A stretch of 64,000 nucleotides of DNA from Phymorhynchus buccinoides (GCA_017654935.2 CM065700.1:45861445-45925444), one strand, 5' to 3'; shown: positions 30,443 to 42,556, counted from the stretch's first letter. Numbers and translations are program-made. The notes: a model not told the origin generated them from the letters alone.

Positions 30443-30742
30443 AAAGCCGCCTCACACTATCCAACCGTTTTAGTTGGAAGAAATTTCATTTGTGAACTCT
30501 ATTCAGCTACTTGTGGCCGAATGCCGTCGTCACTATCAGCAAGCATTGGCTGTATTCCCACAGCTGCCTGAGTGAGTTGGAAGTAAATGGTGCAGTCGCC
30601 AATTCCTTCCGTCTAGTTGGAAGGGTTTCATCCGACCAAAATTTGCATAATGTGTGATTTCTACTCACTCTGTCATAACAAGGGAACACTGTGGAAACAA
30701 CCACTTTCACTCGACTTGGTTGGATAGTTTGAGGCAGCTTTT
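30443..30742. mobile_element. 300-bp foldback element, right arm
   Basis: Partner of 28063-28362; the interior differs by several small indels (e.g. near 30500-30600). Confidence 0.7.
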
Positions 30743-30747
30743 GTTTT

Positions 30748-30797
30748 ACGTGGTGACAGTTTTGAGATGACCCATAGCTGTTGACAGGACTATAAAC
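30748..30797 (-). repeat. Recurrent CTGTCACCACGT module, right arm copy 4
   Basis: Read on this strand it starts ACGTGGTGACAGTTTTG and ends GACAGGACTATAAAC; partner of 28007-28056. Confidence 0.75.
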
Positions 30798-31816
30798 GAC
30801 TAACTGGCCGACCTTTCAGTGGAAATAAAAGTTAAAAGATAAGGACAAAGAGCCAGAACTTGAAGAAAAAACAAACATTGGTCGTTTTTCTTGGAGATGA
30901 CAGAAGTGGGTATATAGGACAGTCCAAATCTGCCCAGTGAAGTACGCAGTATGGGAACGAAGTAAATCAATAGTTCATTACAGTCACCGATTAAATACCC
31001 CCCCCCCCCCCCCACCCCCACCCGTCCAAACCGATCCACCCACCCAGGTTCCTGATCCTCTTGAATACTTTCTTCACCTTTCTACATTCCCCCTGAGGGA
31101 ATACTGAAGGTGGAAAGGGGTGGGGGGCTTTTGTACAAATACTTTCCCCGTCTTCTGGAAGTTCTGTGCTAATATATCATTCTCTTTTACGCTGCCTTTT
31201 CCTTTTGCTTTACTGATTCATGTAATGTTAATTAATGTTGATATTGAAATGCTGTGATAAAATGTTTTTTGCAGTGTGTGTATAGGGGAGGGGATAATGC
31301 TATTAATAATGATTAATGTTGATGACTGTGTTAATGTTCAGAATAGTGTATGTGTGTGTGTGTGTGTGCGCGTGCGTGCGTGCGCGCATGAAGCATGACT
31401 ACTCAAAACTTGTCAAAATGGGTGTGCACATTCAAGTAGCAATAAGCTTTAGATGGTAATCAGCAATTCCTCCGGGCTTCTTTGACAAATTAGGGGGTTC
31501 ATGAAAAATCGTTTAAATGTGTTTGCCTTGCCAACAACAGTTGACACGCCCAATGTTGGCACATTTTGAGCAGCCACACATTTGTGATTTTCACAATTGG
31601 GGATGCATTGTTTTGTTGAGCTATTGCAATCCCACGAAAATATTAAAATTTGAGATTTTAGTTCTCGAATAATTGAATTAATTATATTCCAATTGTGAGA
31701 TTATTGGAATCAGCCATCTTTATTTTGTGCGCTTGTGAAAATGCGGCCCTTCATTTTGTTTGGTCACTAGTATGTAGTATCTTTACTTTTTCATTCTGAT
31801 TTAAATTACTTTACAG

Positions 31817-31944
31817 GAAACGAGGACTACAGCGAAACAGACGCGAGCCACCTGAACAAACAGCTTGAAGAACTTCCACCACGGAAGACAGTCTGCAGAA
31901 AAGAAACCAGCAGCGACATCTCTTCAGTGACTAAACCAACATAA
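31817..31944 (+). CDS. Candidate 3'-terminal coding exon, right arm
   Basis: Follows TTACTTTACAG. The only long frame starts at phase 2 (31819) and gives 41 codons, NEDYSETDASHLNKQLEEL ..., to TAA at 31942-31944. An AATAAA lies 365 bp downstream (32309). Upstream exons would be on the plus strand within or beyond the gap. No family is recognised. It could also be non-coding. Confidence 0.35.
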
Positions 31945-32153
31945 TCAGCATCTCTTCAGTGAAGAATCCAACATCTGAAACCGACATCATCGACATCTCT
32001 TCAGTTAAGAAATCGACATCTGAAACCGACATCAGCATCTCTTCAGTGAACAAACCAAGACCTCTTCAGTGGAAAAAAAAGCATCGACATCTATATTGTC
32101 AGCCTGTCCATATCTTTCCGCCTCTCTCTCTGTCTTCTCTTTCTCTCAAATCA

Positions 32154-32157
<4 letters not shown>

Positions 32158-32203
<46 letters not shown>
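32158..32203. repeat. (CT)n microsatellite
   Basis: Partner of 26595-26640, slightly different length. Confidence 0.95.
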
Positions 32204-32207
<4 letters not shown>

Positions 32208-32306
32208 GTATCAGACTCTCTCTCTCAGCCCCTGCCCCTCTCTAAACGCATGCTGTATTTATACAGTGTATTTTTGTACGGATAACATTTCCTAATTTTT
32301 ACGAAC

Positions 32307-32314
32307 TGAATAAA
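32307..32314 (+). terminator. Poly(A) signal within micro-inversion, right state
   Basis: TGAATAAA, giving a sense-strand AATAAA (32309-32314) for the exon at 31817. In the left arm the same 8 bp are inverted, removing the signal in sense orientation. Confidence 0.45.
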
Positions 32315-33037
32315 ACGTGCATTACAAGAACATTAACAGGACATTTAAAACGAACACGGACCGAAATACAACACTTGTCTGCATTTCGTAATGTGTATAA
32401 ATGTACCTTTTTTAACCTTATATTCTGTTTCCTCTGATTGTGCTGTAGCACACCTGCATCCACAAACCGGTGCATCCAACTCCTTCAGTACTACCCACGC
32501 TCCCTCTGACTTTCTGCCATCCATTGTGAACTAATTCCAGCCCATCTTTCTAAGATAGCCGTTGTTGCCTCCTTTTGCTATCTGGAGTTGGAGACGATTT
32601 ACTGGCACGCGATGTTTTGCTCATGTCCTAGAACTAAGACTATGGAGAGCTTGGTCATGTTAACAAAAACTTTCTGGTCAGTGTATTGTATAAGTAGGTT
32701 TGGTTATTGTGAACCCAACGTATCTTAACCGCCGGCTGCGTAATGATAATGATTCAATCATTGTTTGCATGTGCTCTAAACTATTGCACGCGTTTTATAT
32801 TTTTGAAGAGATAGACAAACACACAAATAAAATAATTATTAATTATTTAAATACCAAAAACATACAAAAAGAAAATTAGCACATTGGTTTTTTTTCTTCT
32901 TTTCAGAACACAGAACAGATCATAATGTGAAAGCTGAGTTTGTTTCTGAGGTTCACAAAAAACAGACATTGGACACAAAAAAAGTTTATCAAAGCAAACC
33001 AAGTAATATAGAAATGATGTTTTTTTAATCGAGCTAC

Positions 33038-33603
33038 CTTCTTAGTGAATCGCTACAATGTGGCACAGTTCATTCGATCTCTTCCCCTGGGAAATGTGGT
33101 TGATGCCATGTGGCACACACCTTACATTGGGAAATGTGGTTGATGTAGTGTGGCACCCCTTCCCCTGGGAAATGTGGTTGATGCAGTGTGGTGCACCCCT
33201 TCCCCTGGGAAATGTGGTTGATGCAGTGTGGTGCACCCCTTCCCTTGGGAAATGCGGTTGATGTAGTGTGTTGCACCCCTTCCCCTGGGAAATGTGGTTG
33301 ATGCAGTGTGGTGCACCCCTTCCCCTGGGAAATGTGGTTGATGCAGTGTGGTGCACCCCTTCCCTTGGGAAATGTGGTTGATGCCATGTGGCACAGCCCT
33401 TCCCTTGGGAAATGTGGTTGATGCAGTGCGGTACATCCCTTCCCATGGGACATATGGTTGCTGGGATATGACATGGCCCTCTGGCACTATGCTTGCTGCG
33501 GTGTGGTATGTCCAAGGAAATGTGGTTGCTATATGGCACAGAGATTCAGGAGACTTGAGTATGCGCTGGTTTCATCACTCCAAGGTTGGTTCCTTCCTCT
33601 GGC
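33038..33603 (-). repeat. 40-bp minisatellite island, right arm
   Basis: Partner of 25182-25749 with both splice-like borders retained (minus strand). One unit is altered near 33115-33150 (CACACCTTACATTGGG). Confidence 0.75.
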
Positions 33604-33960
33604 CTGGAACAAGGCAGCTTTGACTGGTGGCAAGTTGGGGCGTTGGAACGACGATGAATTTTTTTTTTTTAATGTAAAAGATCGAGATCAGATTTCTTTA
33701 ATTCCAGGAAGCGCAAACGAATTTCAAAATAAAAAATGTTTTATTCCAGAAAGAGCAAGCAAAGTGTCTTTTATGTCCAAATGGCAAGCAAAAAAACGGT
33801 TTAAAAAAAATCGAGATAAGATTTCTCTAAGACAAGGAAGCGAATTTCAAAATCAAATTATATAAAATAACCCTTGGCTGAATTTATTAAGTTTTGTTTT
33901 CGGGTTCTTATCAAAATGGCTCCCCACGACTGTTGATTCTGCATCAGTTGGGTACATGTA

Positions 33961-34872
33961 CATGGTCTGTGCTTTTGTTTTGTCTAAAATCGATTACTGC
34001 AACTCTCTCCTTGCTGGCCTCCCAAAGTATCTTCTCAGTCGCCTCCAAAGAATTCAAAACAATGCTGCCCGATTAGTCCTTAAGTCTTCTAAGTATGAAC
34101 ATGTCACGCCACTTCTGCACTCTCTGCACTGGTTAAAAATCTCTGATAGGATTGACTATAAACTCTCCACTCTTTCCTTCACTGTCATCTCTGGTTCTGC
34201 CCCTGATTACCTGTCTGACCTACTTCACCTCTACACACCTTCTCGTGTCCTCCGCTCTTCCTCTGACACTCGCCTCCTGCAACCAGCCACTGTCAAAACC
34301 AAAACCTATGGTGAAAGGTCCTTTTCGTTCCAGGCTCCATCTGTGTGGAACAACTTACCCCTGTCTCTCAGACACTCCGACTCTCTGGACGCGTTCAAGG
34401 CCGGTCTAAAAACTCATCTCTTTTCTAAGTTGTAGCTGACATGCATAGGTTGATTGTGCAGTATGGACATTGAGTGGTGTGTGTGTGTGCGTGTGCGTGT
34501 GCGCGTGCGTGTGCGTGTGCGCGTGCGTGTGCGTGCAATGTGTGTGTGTGTGTGTGTGTGTATGCAGTGTGTGTGTTGATTGTGCCGTATGGAAATTGAG
34601 TGGTGTGTGTGTTTGTTTGTGTGTGTGTGTGCGTGCGTGCGCGCGTCGTGTGTGTGTATGTGTGTGTGTGCATGTAGCGTGTATGTGTGTGTGACGCCCC
34701 CCCCCCCCCCCCCCCCCCGCGTCACCCCCCTTCCCACCCTCTCCCCTTCATCGTCTTTCTTTGTGTGTGTGTGAATGTTTATAGTTTTATTTCTTTGTAA
34801 AGCGCCGTGAATAGAATTTTCTAGATATGTGCGCTATATAAGTGCCTATTATTATTATTATTATATTATGTA
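33961..34872 (+). mobile_element. LINE 3' fragment, present only in right arm
   Basis: A 912-bp insertion absent from the left arm, flanked by ATGTA (33956-33960 and 34868-34872). It encodes ~158 codons to TAG at 34433-34435 with the non-LTR RT end SKIDYCNSLLAGLP, then LQRIQNNAARLV and SVWNNLPLSLR motifs, typical of L2/CR1/Rex1-like LINEs. The 3' UTR holds GT/GC tracts and a C-run (34697-34718). It ends AAGCGCCGTGAATAG ... GCGCTATATAAGTGCC plus (ATT)n. 5'-truncated, frame intact, so a recent insertion. Confidence 0.93.
34476..34718. repeat. GT/GC tracts and C-run in LINE 3' UTR
   Basis: Two blocks of GTGTGCGTGC type separated by a duplicated TTGATTGTGC(A/C)GTATGGA word (34449 and 34576), then ~22 C. 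The duplicated word marks an internal tandem duplication of the UTR. Confidence 0.85.
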
Positions 34873-35012
34873 TGGCCAAATAATTTCTAAATGCTTGTTC
34901 TTGTATTTCTGAACTCGGTGTTTCAATGTAGTGAAGTTCCTAGTCGATGTTGTAAACATTTTTATACACTTTTAGTTTTCATTCATGATGTATTATCCGA
35001 ATTCACATTAAA

Positions 35013-35016
<4 letters not shown>

Positions 35017-35062
<46 letters not shown>
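35017..35062. repeat. (CT)n microsatellite, right arm
   Basis: Partner of 24633-24682. Confidence 0.95.
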
Positions 35063-35066
<4 letters not shown>

Positions 35067-35340
35067 CACTTATTTGTGTGCGCACGTGTGTGAGTCTGGA
35101 TATTAATGCCTGCCTGTGCGCGCGTGTGTGTGATTTTTAAAGCAATAAGCATAAAATATAAGAAATATTGACACATACACAAAACGCACCTGCCCGTGCA
35201 CACAGCACCTGTACCCTAGCCTCTAGTCTAGTTCATTGGAGATCTAAGTAGCCTTTTGTCTCCTTGTGAAGCGGAGTGATTTGCAATCCTTTTTCTTCAG
35301 CGTCCGCGGGCCACATGACCATAATGCGTAAGATAGGTAC

Positions 35341-35690
35341 TTTATAGTCATATATGCGTCTGTGTGAAATTCGGGTTCCCACCTGGAGAGAGCGTCGCAG
35401 CCAGAGGCGCACCACCCAATTTTTTGGGGGGCATGCGATTTTTGTGTGACTGATAAGGAAGGGAGGGGTGGAGTACTTTTTGACCAAATGACAACTTTTT
35501 CGTTGCCACTTGAATCAACGTGTGCTAAGTGCATGGGCACACGGGACCTCGGTTTGTCGTATCATCCGAAAGACTCCACGTTCAGACTGTGAGGCCTAGT
35601 GCAAAGTGAGGAAAAATCCCCTAAACCCAGGTTTGAACTCGGGTTTACTTGACACAAGGCGAACGCGTCACCTGTGCCACGCTACACCTA
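35341..35690 (-). mobile_element. tRNA-derived SINE, right arm
   Basis: Partner of 24002-24360. Box A reads GGCACAGGTGACGCG in place of GGCACAGTGGTGACGCG, a 2-bp loss that would weaken a pol III promoter. Other small changes lie near 35510. Confidence 0.85.
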
Positions 35691-35874
35691 TGTGTCCGGT
35701 TTTCAGAGGTCTCCCTGCTGCATTCAGATGCCACATTCCAATTTTGGAGTTGAAAGGAGACTATTATTTGGAATATGTTTAGGGGGGGAAAGGCAGGAGA
35801 ATGGGCCAACGATGCAAAATACAATGATAGTAAGAATATGAAAAGGCTGCGAAGAGTAATGCATTAGTGGAAGC

Positions 35875-35945
35875 TATTAGCACAGAACCTCCAGAGGGTG
35901 GTGGAACTATTTGCATAAAAAGGTTCCCCCACGGGACATGCAGTC
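35875..35945 (+). repeat. Paired interspersed repeat, right arm
   Basis: Partner of 23748-23818. Confidence 0.55.
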
Positions 35946-36264
35946 GTTCAAGCTTGCGCAGTATTTTGTAAACCGCTGCACATAACCACTTCAAATGTTG
36001 TCATTTCAGTGCTGGTAGATTAAAAAACAAACATGTACGCTATCCTGTTGAGTAGGCCCGGTTGTAGCAGTGAGCTAATCGCCTTACTCGGGGAAACCCT
36101 AGGACTGCGTGCCATTGAGTTCAGGTGTCGTGTCCTCGGGTTGCTGTGCTCCCTAATGACGTGTCGTTATGCCCACGTGTTGATGACCCCCCCTCCCCTC
36201 CTAAAAAATAAAGCCTATCCCTTCCACCAACACGATCTCTAACCGTAAGCATAACCCTTGGGCC

Positions 36265-36445
36265 GTGTACACACATAAGCGGAGATTCCGTGCGGAAACC
36301 CGTGCGCAATCCATAAAAAAGTGAAAAAGATTTGTGCACGTGTCGGAATTTCCCCTACATGCGCAAACTTTTATCCTCCTTTCTTCCACTTATTTAGGGC
36401 TTTCCGTACGGAACTTACGCGTCTAATGTGAACCCGGCGTAAACC
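36265..36445. mobile_element. Imperfect foldback element, right arm
   Basis: Partner of 23259-23430; its outer end includes ~18 bp missing on the left, consistent with a deletion between GGGTTCA direct repeats there. Confidence 0.55.
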
Positions 36446-36716
36446 TGAACCCAAGTCTCGGGGTGTTTTTTGATAGGGATGCACACCAAAGTGAGGTTTT
36501 CTAGCTGCCTAACTGAACATCACTAATATATATTACTTCCCTTTGCCCCCCAAAAAGAGCAAAACTAAGATTGTTATGGGAAAAGGTGGAATAGGCAAAG
36601 AAAGTGGGAAAACGGGACGAGGCAAAATGACAGAAAACGAACTGGGAATAGGTAAGCTGGGAGAAGGCTAAATGGGAAAAGGTGGAATAGGAAAAGACAA
36701 AATGTAACACTTGATC

Positions 36717-36893
36717 AAAATAAGATTTCTTACCAGCTATAAGAGGGAAAACCGTGGTTTTGACACGTGACGTACTGGGTCTTTAAAGACCCACCACGTT
36801 ACGTGTCACATTCCCTCTTATGCTAGGGAGATTTCTTACCAGATATAAAAGGGAAAACCATTATTTTGACACGTGACGTGGTGGGTCTTTAAG
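36717..36893. mobile_element. Foldback plus half copy, right arm
   Basis: Partner of 22815-22990. Confidence 0.75.
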
Positions 36894-36954
36894 GTTTTGT
36901 CTCATTCAGACAAATGTGAAAGAAAAGATGTTTCGTCTCGGAAAGTTCTAATCT

Positions 36955-37266
36955 CTAGCAGATTCCAATGTCAAATTTAACCCCAGTTTTCTTTTTCCGC
37001 TTAGGGACATGACACATCATAGCAACGCACCGTGTGGTCTTCGAGTGCAACAATATCATAATTATTCCCCTTGTCCCCTGAAGACGGAGTGCGGCTGCCC
37101 ACGTGGCGAGGTAATCAAAAACGGTCAGACACGTAAATGTTCTCATCCCTAGCTGATGCATTTGTACCATAGTGTTCAAGTGCTTCGGGCTGTTGGGATG
37201 ATCCCTGGAGTCTTTTAGCCAGCATACGTCAACAACATCCCCTTTGTTGTATTGTATATAATGCAC
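36955..37266 (-). CDS. Unrecognised ~103-codon frame, right arm
   Basis: Partner of 22441-22752, one amino-acid change (DYLAR to DYLAT). Same caveats. Confidence 0.2.
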   Translation of the reverse strand: MHYIQYNKGDVVDVCWLKDSRDHPNSPKHLNTMVQMHQLGMRTFTCLTVFDYLATWAAALRLQGTRGIIMILLHSKTTRCVAMMCHVPKRKKKTGVKFDIGIC

Positions 37267-37472
37267 TTTTTGTTTTTACTAAGAAACAAATATTGATGAT
37301 GTTCATTAACTAAGGGTCTCGTTATATCGACAGTATATTTTCTCTGTCCGTTTGTCCGTCCGAGAACTTCAGATTGTTAGCGGGCCCGGGTCACTGACGG
37401 TCATTTGACCCCTCATTTTGTGCAGCCTGGGGTCATCTGACCATCGAAGTCGGCAAAAAGATAGTGGGACGA

Positions 37473-37496
37473 TCCTGGAGGTACTGCAATACCAGG
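37473..37496 (-). ncRNA. U2 stem-loop IV-like hairpin, right-arm copy C
   Basis: Partner of 22211-22234; the 24-nt core is unchanged between arms. Confidence 0.7.
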
Positions 37497-37639
37497 AAAG
37501 TCCCGAATTTTTTTTAACATTGAAGATAGTAATGAGAGCTGTTGTATGGAGTGAGAAAAAGATAAGGAAAAGAAAGGGTGTCGTATCTTAAAAGGGTGGT
37601 GGGAAATAAGGTGAGGGTACATTCACAAAATAAAGGTAC

Positions 37640-37821
37640 TACAGTGGAACCTCCAGTATAAGACCTTCAAAAAAGCATTCAAAATGAGGTCTCATTGGGA
37701 GGGGTCTTAGAGGGGGAGGTAATGTTAATACTTACAAAGAAGGGCAATGTCTCGGAAAAGTGGGTCTTATATGTGAGGGAGTCTTATAATGGGGGGGTCT
37801 TATAAGGGAGGTTCCACTGTA
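37640..37821. mobile_element. pogo/mariner-type MITE, right arm
   Basis: Partner of 21887-22067. Confidence 0.85.
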
Positions 37822-37978
37822 TTACCAAAGATTTATCCCCTCTCCACAGCACCTACTTCATAGCGGTAAGAGATAACACTTAACTACACACTTGTTAGCA
37901 GCTTCAAATAAAAGAAGTTTTATTGGGTCCTCCAAACTGCATTAATTTTTATGTATGTCTCTCCCTTTCTACCTCTCC

Positions 37979-37979
<1 letters not shown>

Positions 37980-38026
<47 letters not shown>
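37980..38026. repeat. (CT)n microsatellite, right arm
   Basis: Partner of 21679-21727. Confidence 0.95.
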
Positions 38027-38028
<2 letters not shown>

Positions 38029-38486
38029 AACGAGGACACGAGAGACAGTGACAGGGCAAGTTATAGACAGATACAACATTCAATCTTAAACATACTCTAG
38101 AGTGACTGGCACAAAACACAAATCAGAACAGAGGGGCGGCAGAGAAATATAAGGTTTTTTTTGTTCCAATGATTTATTCCCTTTCTACTTGTATTGATGG
38201 TGATGGGGGATAACATGGCACTGCATACTTGTATAGTTCACGACTTCAAAAGAAAGACTATTTTGTTGGGTCCTCGAAAACGCACTAACTTTTGTGTCTC
38301 TCCTTCTCCTTCTTCTACCACCCCACCCCCCTCCTCTCTCTCATTGACTCCCCTTTGCTCCCTCCCTCCTTCGCTTACCTCTCCCTTTCTCCCCTCTCTC
38401 TCTTTTTCGTTTATTTTATGCACGTGTGCACTACACCTCCTATGTCATAAGCCTGAAACATTAAAATTGTTTCTCTCTCTCTTTCA

Positions 38487-38967
38487 GAGTTAGCTGTGTA
38501 TTATTATCGTTATAGAGTGTCTACTAATGTTGAACTTATGTGTCCATTGTGCAAAGAATGCACTGAAGATGAATTGCATTTTATTTTGCGTTGTCCTGCA
38601 TTATATGATATCCGACAAAAATGTATCCCACATAAATATATTCGTAATCCATGAGCGTTTAAATTAACATTGTTCGCTTCAAAGAAAGAAAGTGATATTC
38701 GGAATCTGGCCCTTTTTATGTATAAAGCTTTCAAATATAGAGAAATTGCTATTTCATAGTCCTTCTGCCATGTTCTGCCATGTTCTGACTGGATATTAAA
38801 TGTCATCTGACTGAAGCAATTGGTTGGGTTTTTTTTGTTTTTGAAGCAATTGTTATATGTAGCGACACTAGTATGTGTATTGATGATGATTTGCTAATTT
38901 TATTATGGCTGTTGATCTTTGTTTCTTCACTTCCCCTTCATAAGGGGCCTTGGCCTATTTGAAAAAT

Positions 38968-38970
<3 letters not shown>
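38487..38970 (+). mobile_element. LINE tail, right arm
   Basis: Frame from 38487 to TAG at 38757 with one TGA at 38652. Contains MCPLCKECTEDELHFILRC, a CCHC-like knuckle. Partner of 20743-21220; the left copy has three more bases in frame near codon 60. Sits between CT tracts on both sides. Confidence 0.88.

Positions 38971-39028
<58 letters not shown>
38971..39028. repeat. (CT)n microsatellite, right arm
   Basis: Joins the LINE 3' end to the splice donor of the exon at 39035; longer than the left copy. Confidence 0.95.
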
Positions 39029-39031
<3 letters not shown>

Positions 39032-39034
39032 TAC

Positions 39035-39110
39035 CCGCCCTTGCTGTTTTCAGTTGTCGAAGTCGTGATCTGATCTTCAGCCTCTCCTTCAGGTCCTCCG
39101 TGGTGCACAA
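39035..39110 (-). CDS. Likely internal coding exon, right arm
   Basis: Exact partner of 20624-20699 with both splice sites and the frame unchanged. Confidence 0.45.
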
Positions 39111-39363
39111 CTGAAACACATATTACGACACGTTACTAGCGTACTGCTGTGTTGTACTTAGTGTACACTTATTGTACAACATTTACCGTATTGTACCTAA
39201 GACGTAAGCTCTTTGAAAGCACAATGAACTATGTGATCTTCAGTCTGCCCATGTGTTCCTTTGTGATGTGTCACTGACACACATTACACTGTATCGCACT
39301 AGCTGTACACATTGTGTACAGACACTGTACAATACTGTACTGTTTTTTGCATAATGATCTGTG

Positions 39364-39650
39364 ACTGTATTTACATTGAGGTAGTATGACTTATCATCAT
39401 GATATCTTAGAAGTCCTTCTAAAGTCCTATTAAATCCTATTACTTTAGCAGGACTTCCTAAGATATGATGACAAGTCTCATACTATCTCACTGTGAATAC
39501 AGGCCCTGGGCCTGTATTCACGTTGAAATAGCATGAGACTTAGCATGATGCTAACTTAGAAGCTCTTCCAATGTCCTATAGGACTTTTGGAAGAGCTTCT
39601 AAGTTAGCATCATGCTAAGTCTCATACTATATCACTGTGAATACAGGCCC
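39364..39650. mobile_element. Tandem hairpin MITE pair, right arm
   Basis: Partner of 20071-20366. Stem bases differ in places from the left copies, e.g. TCTAAAGTCCTATTAAATCC in the loop of the second hairpin. Confidence 0.82.
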
Positions 39651-39692
39651 TGGTCTTCAATCCGTCCTTGCGGTTCTATGTGGTACATGACT

Positions 39693-39938
39693 TTAACCCT
39701 TTCACCGCCAGTCATATTTCAGCCAAAAATGTCCATTAAATTTACCTGGGTAGAGAACAAAATCCATCTGCAGTATTGGGGATTCTTCCGTGACGTATAT
39801 AAAATAAGGTCTATCCTTACTTCCCAAAACTAAGACAATAGGGCCTTTGGATAACAGACCTCAATTTGATGCCTTTTAGTGACATAGGTGCTAAATCACT
39901 GTGGTGCTAAAATGCAACTTTGGCGGTGAAAGGGTTAA
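39693..39938. mobile_element. piggyBac-type MITE copy 2, right arm
   Basis: Partner of 19783-20028, same termini and TTAA. Confidence 0.85.
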
Positions 39939-40671
39939 CACACACAATGCTATTTAGAATTCCCCTCTAAGTACATGGGAGTCCTATTGTCCTCGTACAA
40001 ATTCGACTTCTTTTTATTTTTACTTCTTTTTATCCTTTTCTTGTTTGATTAGGGGGGGGGGGGGGGGGTGTACGGAAAGATGCAGGAGTATGTGAGTATG
40101 CGAAAATTGAAATATTAAATGATTTCGCCGAATGTTTGGCGAAATACGGCCGAAAAATCGTGAAATTGGCTACAACTTCAATCTTGAATATCTTTTAAGA
40201 AAGAAAAAAAAGACCGACATAATGCGTTGATATTTTCAGTATTTACTAAAGACTAAAAGTCCAACATTTCTAGTATAAAACTGAACCGGAAGTGTCCTGG
40301 TGAGGAACCAGCAGGTAAATTTTTCTACCCACCATTTCTACATTACTCCAAAAGGTACTGCAGTCATTTTTTTCATCTTCTAGGTAAATTTGTATTAACG
40401 GAAGTCAAAACCGGAAGTGACGTCACAAAACAAACTTATCGGTATTATTGTAGCTCTTACTCTGGGCGAGGTTGTAAAGGAATTTGCTTATGATATGTAA
40501 AGTAGTTTGTCGGTTATTCAATTTTTTGCAAATTGGGATGCGTCACATTCGTTGATTTCCATATTTACGGTATTCCATTTTTCACCCTATTTCGTTGAAA
40601 TTGTTTGCATGGAAATGCTTGACGCGTTGCAATCACGTGATGCTATTAAACACTACTTCCAGTTTAGCATC

Positions 40672-40752
40672 GTGTCTTTGTGAAGCGCTTAGAGCCCCTT
40701 AAGGAGAATAGGCGCTATGTAAATTGTCATTATTGTTATTATTATTATGTTG
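40672..40752 (+). mobile_element. L2/V-SINE-type 3' tail, right arm
   Basis: GTGAAGCGCTTAGAGCCCC ... GGCGCTATGTAAATTGTCAT plus (ATT)n; partner of 18960-19060. Confidence 0.6.
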
Positions 40753-40965
40753 TTGTTGTCCTTTTTGTGTGCGGGGTGTGTGTTAATTGTGTGCGGGGTG
40801 CGAGACTACTTATCATTGTGTCGATGAAACGTGCTTCGGCGAAACTCGCGTAGGCGAGTAGTGGCGCGACGGCTCGGCCAAAGTATTTTTTTAATTATAT
40901 CAGGCGCCGAACGGCAGCACGACGCATCTGCGCTCATATGACAGGGGACTGTCCGGGTGATCGAC

Positions 40966-41140
40966 GACGACGACGACGAAGAAGAAGAACAACAACAACA
41001 ACAAGAATAAGAAGAATAAGGAGAGGAAGAACAAAAAGAACAAGAAGAAGAACAATAAGAATAAGGAGAACAAGAACAAGGAGAACAAGAACAAGAAGAA
41101 CATAAAGAAGAAGAAGAACAACAACAACAGAAGAACAAGA
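40966..41140. repeat. GAA/CAA/GAC tract, right arm
   Basis: Partner of 18585-18757. Confidence 0.9.
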
Positions 41141-41361
41141 CACATTTCAGCCCAGCCCGCCGGAATAGCAGGTGCTCTCTCTGCTATCTGGCAGTCATAG
41201 TCGGAAACAACACAGGCATACTTTCTATGAAATTTCATTATCCTATGCATTTGATAAACGAAGAGATAATTTATTCGTATGATACGCGTGCATGCGTGCA
41301 TTCATCTGTCCCTCCCTCCCTCCCTACCACCCTCGATATTATCCCTAAATTCCTCCTTCCC

Positions 41362-41705
41362 CAGGGCCGGACCTACGGGGGGGGGGGGGGGGGGGGGGGG
41401 CTGCAGCCCCCACCCTTTTTCCAAAAAAAAACCACACCAAAAAATCATGTCGCCGAACGGCAGCTAAATTTCATCGCGGGCTATACCTAGTACTCATCAG
41501 CACCACCAGTTCATAGGTACTTAATGGTTCAAAACATGAACAGTAATGGCATTAGTCCTTTACTTCATGCCCAGATTGCACTATTTTGCTTCTCGGATTT
41601 AAACATTTTCCGGGGGAGCATGCCCCCGGACCTCCCTACGGGTCTTGGTGCTTCACACCTTCGATGAATTAGCCCCCACCCCTTAAAAACTTAGGTCCGG
41701 TCCTG
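41362..41705. mobile_element. hAT-like element, right arm
   Basis: Partner of 18040-18357. It contains a ~22-base G-run (41379-41400) that is much shorter on the left. Confidence 0.65.
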
Positions 41706-41756
41706 TTCCCTAAATCTGTCCTATCCATTTATCTATCCACCAACCCTTCTTTTCTC

Positions 41757-41758
41757 TG

Positions 41759-41843
<85 letters not shown>

Positions 41844-41950
41844 TACATACACAAATGTGCGTGCGCGAACTCACACACACACACACACACACACACAGCC
41901 ACACATACACACACACGCACACACACACACACGCATACACACACACGAAC
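41757..41950. repeat. (CT)n-(CA)n compound microsatellite, right arm
   Basis: Partner of 17752-17996, with shorter CT and rearranged CA blocks. Confidence 0.95.
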
Positions 41951-42195
41951 GCCAACTCACACAGATCCATGCTTGTAAACACGCGTTTTGCGCTTGAAAG
42001 AAAACTAAACCTTTATCTCGTGATTCCCGTGCAAACGAAAATCAACTCACTAGAAGTGGCCCGATTCGCCAAACGAAGCAGAGAGTTCACTCATTTCTAA
42101 TGCGAGCAGAGCTGCCAGCAAGACGTCGATTGAAGACAGCTCCGTGCATTTTCAACTCTTAAATTCAAATATTGCGCCGGTCTGCTGTTGGAAGC

Positions 42196-42246
42196 ATGGC
42201 GACTGTTCGGACCAGCCAACAACTGATAACGCCATCTTTGGGGAAG
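42196..42246 (+). CDS. Candidate first coding exon, right arm
   Basis: ATG in a GAAGCATGGCG context, 17 codons, GGGAAG|GTCAGT donor. Joining in phase to 44109 would give a 52-codon frame ending CGPECRRQ-stop. This is too short to assign and may be a uORF or a non-coding RNA. Some upstream 5' exon sequence (from about 42090) is CT-poor and unique, unlike the flanking microsatellites. Confidence 0.35.
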
Positions 42247-42504
42247 GTCAGTAGAATTACTCAATTAGTTTTCAGTGGAGATTTTGTTATCATTCAAACA
42301 AATTCGTTTTAGTTTTCATGAAAATTTCGCAGTCGGATGAAAGTTAATCACACAGCAAATTTTACTTTCAGTTTCGGCCCATGGTTGTATCCGAAGAAGA
42401 AGAAATCAAAATGTTATGAACAAAATTTGTTGTTTTACGTCCTCTTGACCCGAAGGGTACATCAAGGAAAACTTAGCTTTACGTCCTCCCGGCCGCCGTA
42501 GCCA

Positions 42505-42556
42505 TATGGACATTACTTTTTATTTAGTTAGAGGTCTTAAGGGTACATATGGGACA
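42505..42556. repeat. Single 44-bp VNTR unit, right arm
   Basis: One unit only (CATATGGACATTAC ... GGGACATTATC), against 13 on the left. Confidence 0.9.
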
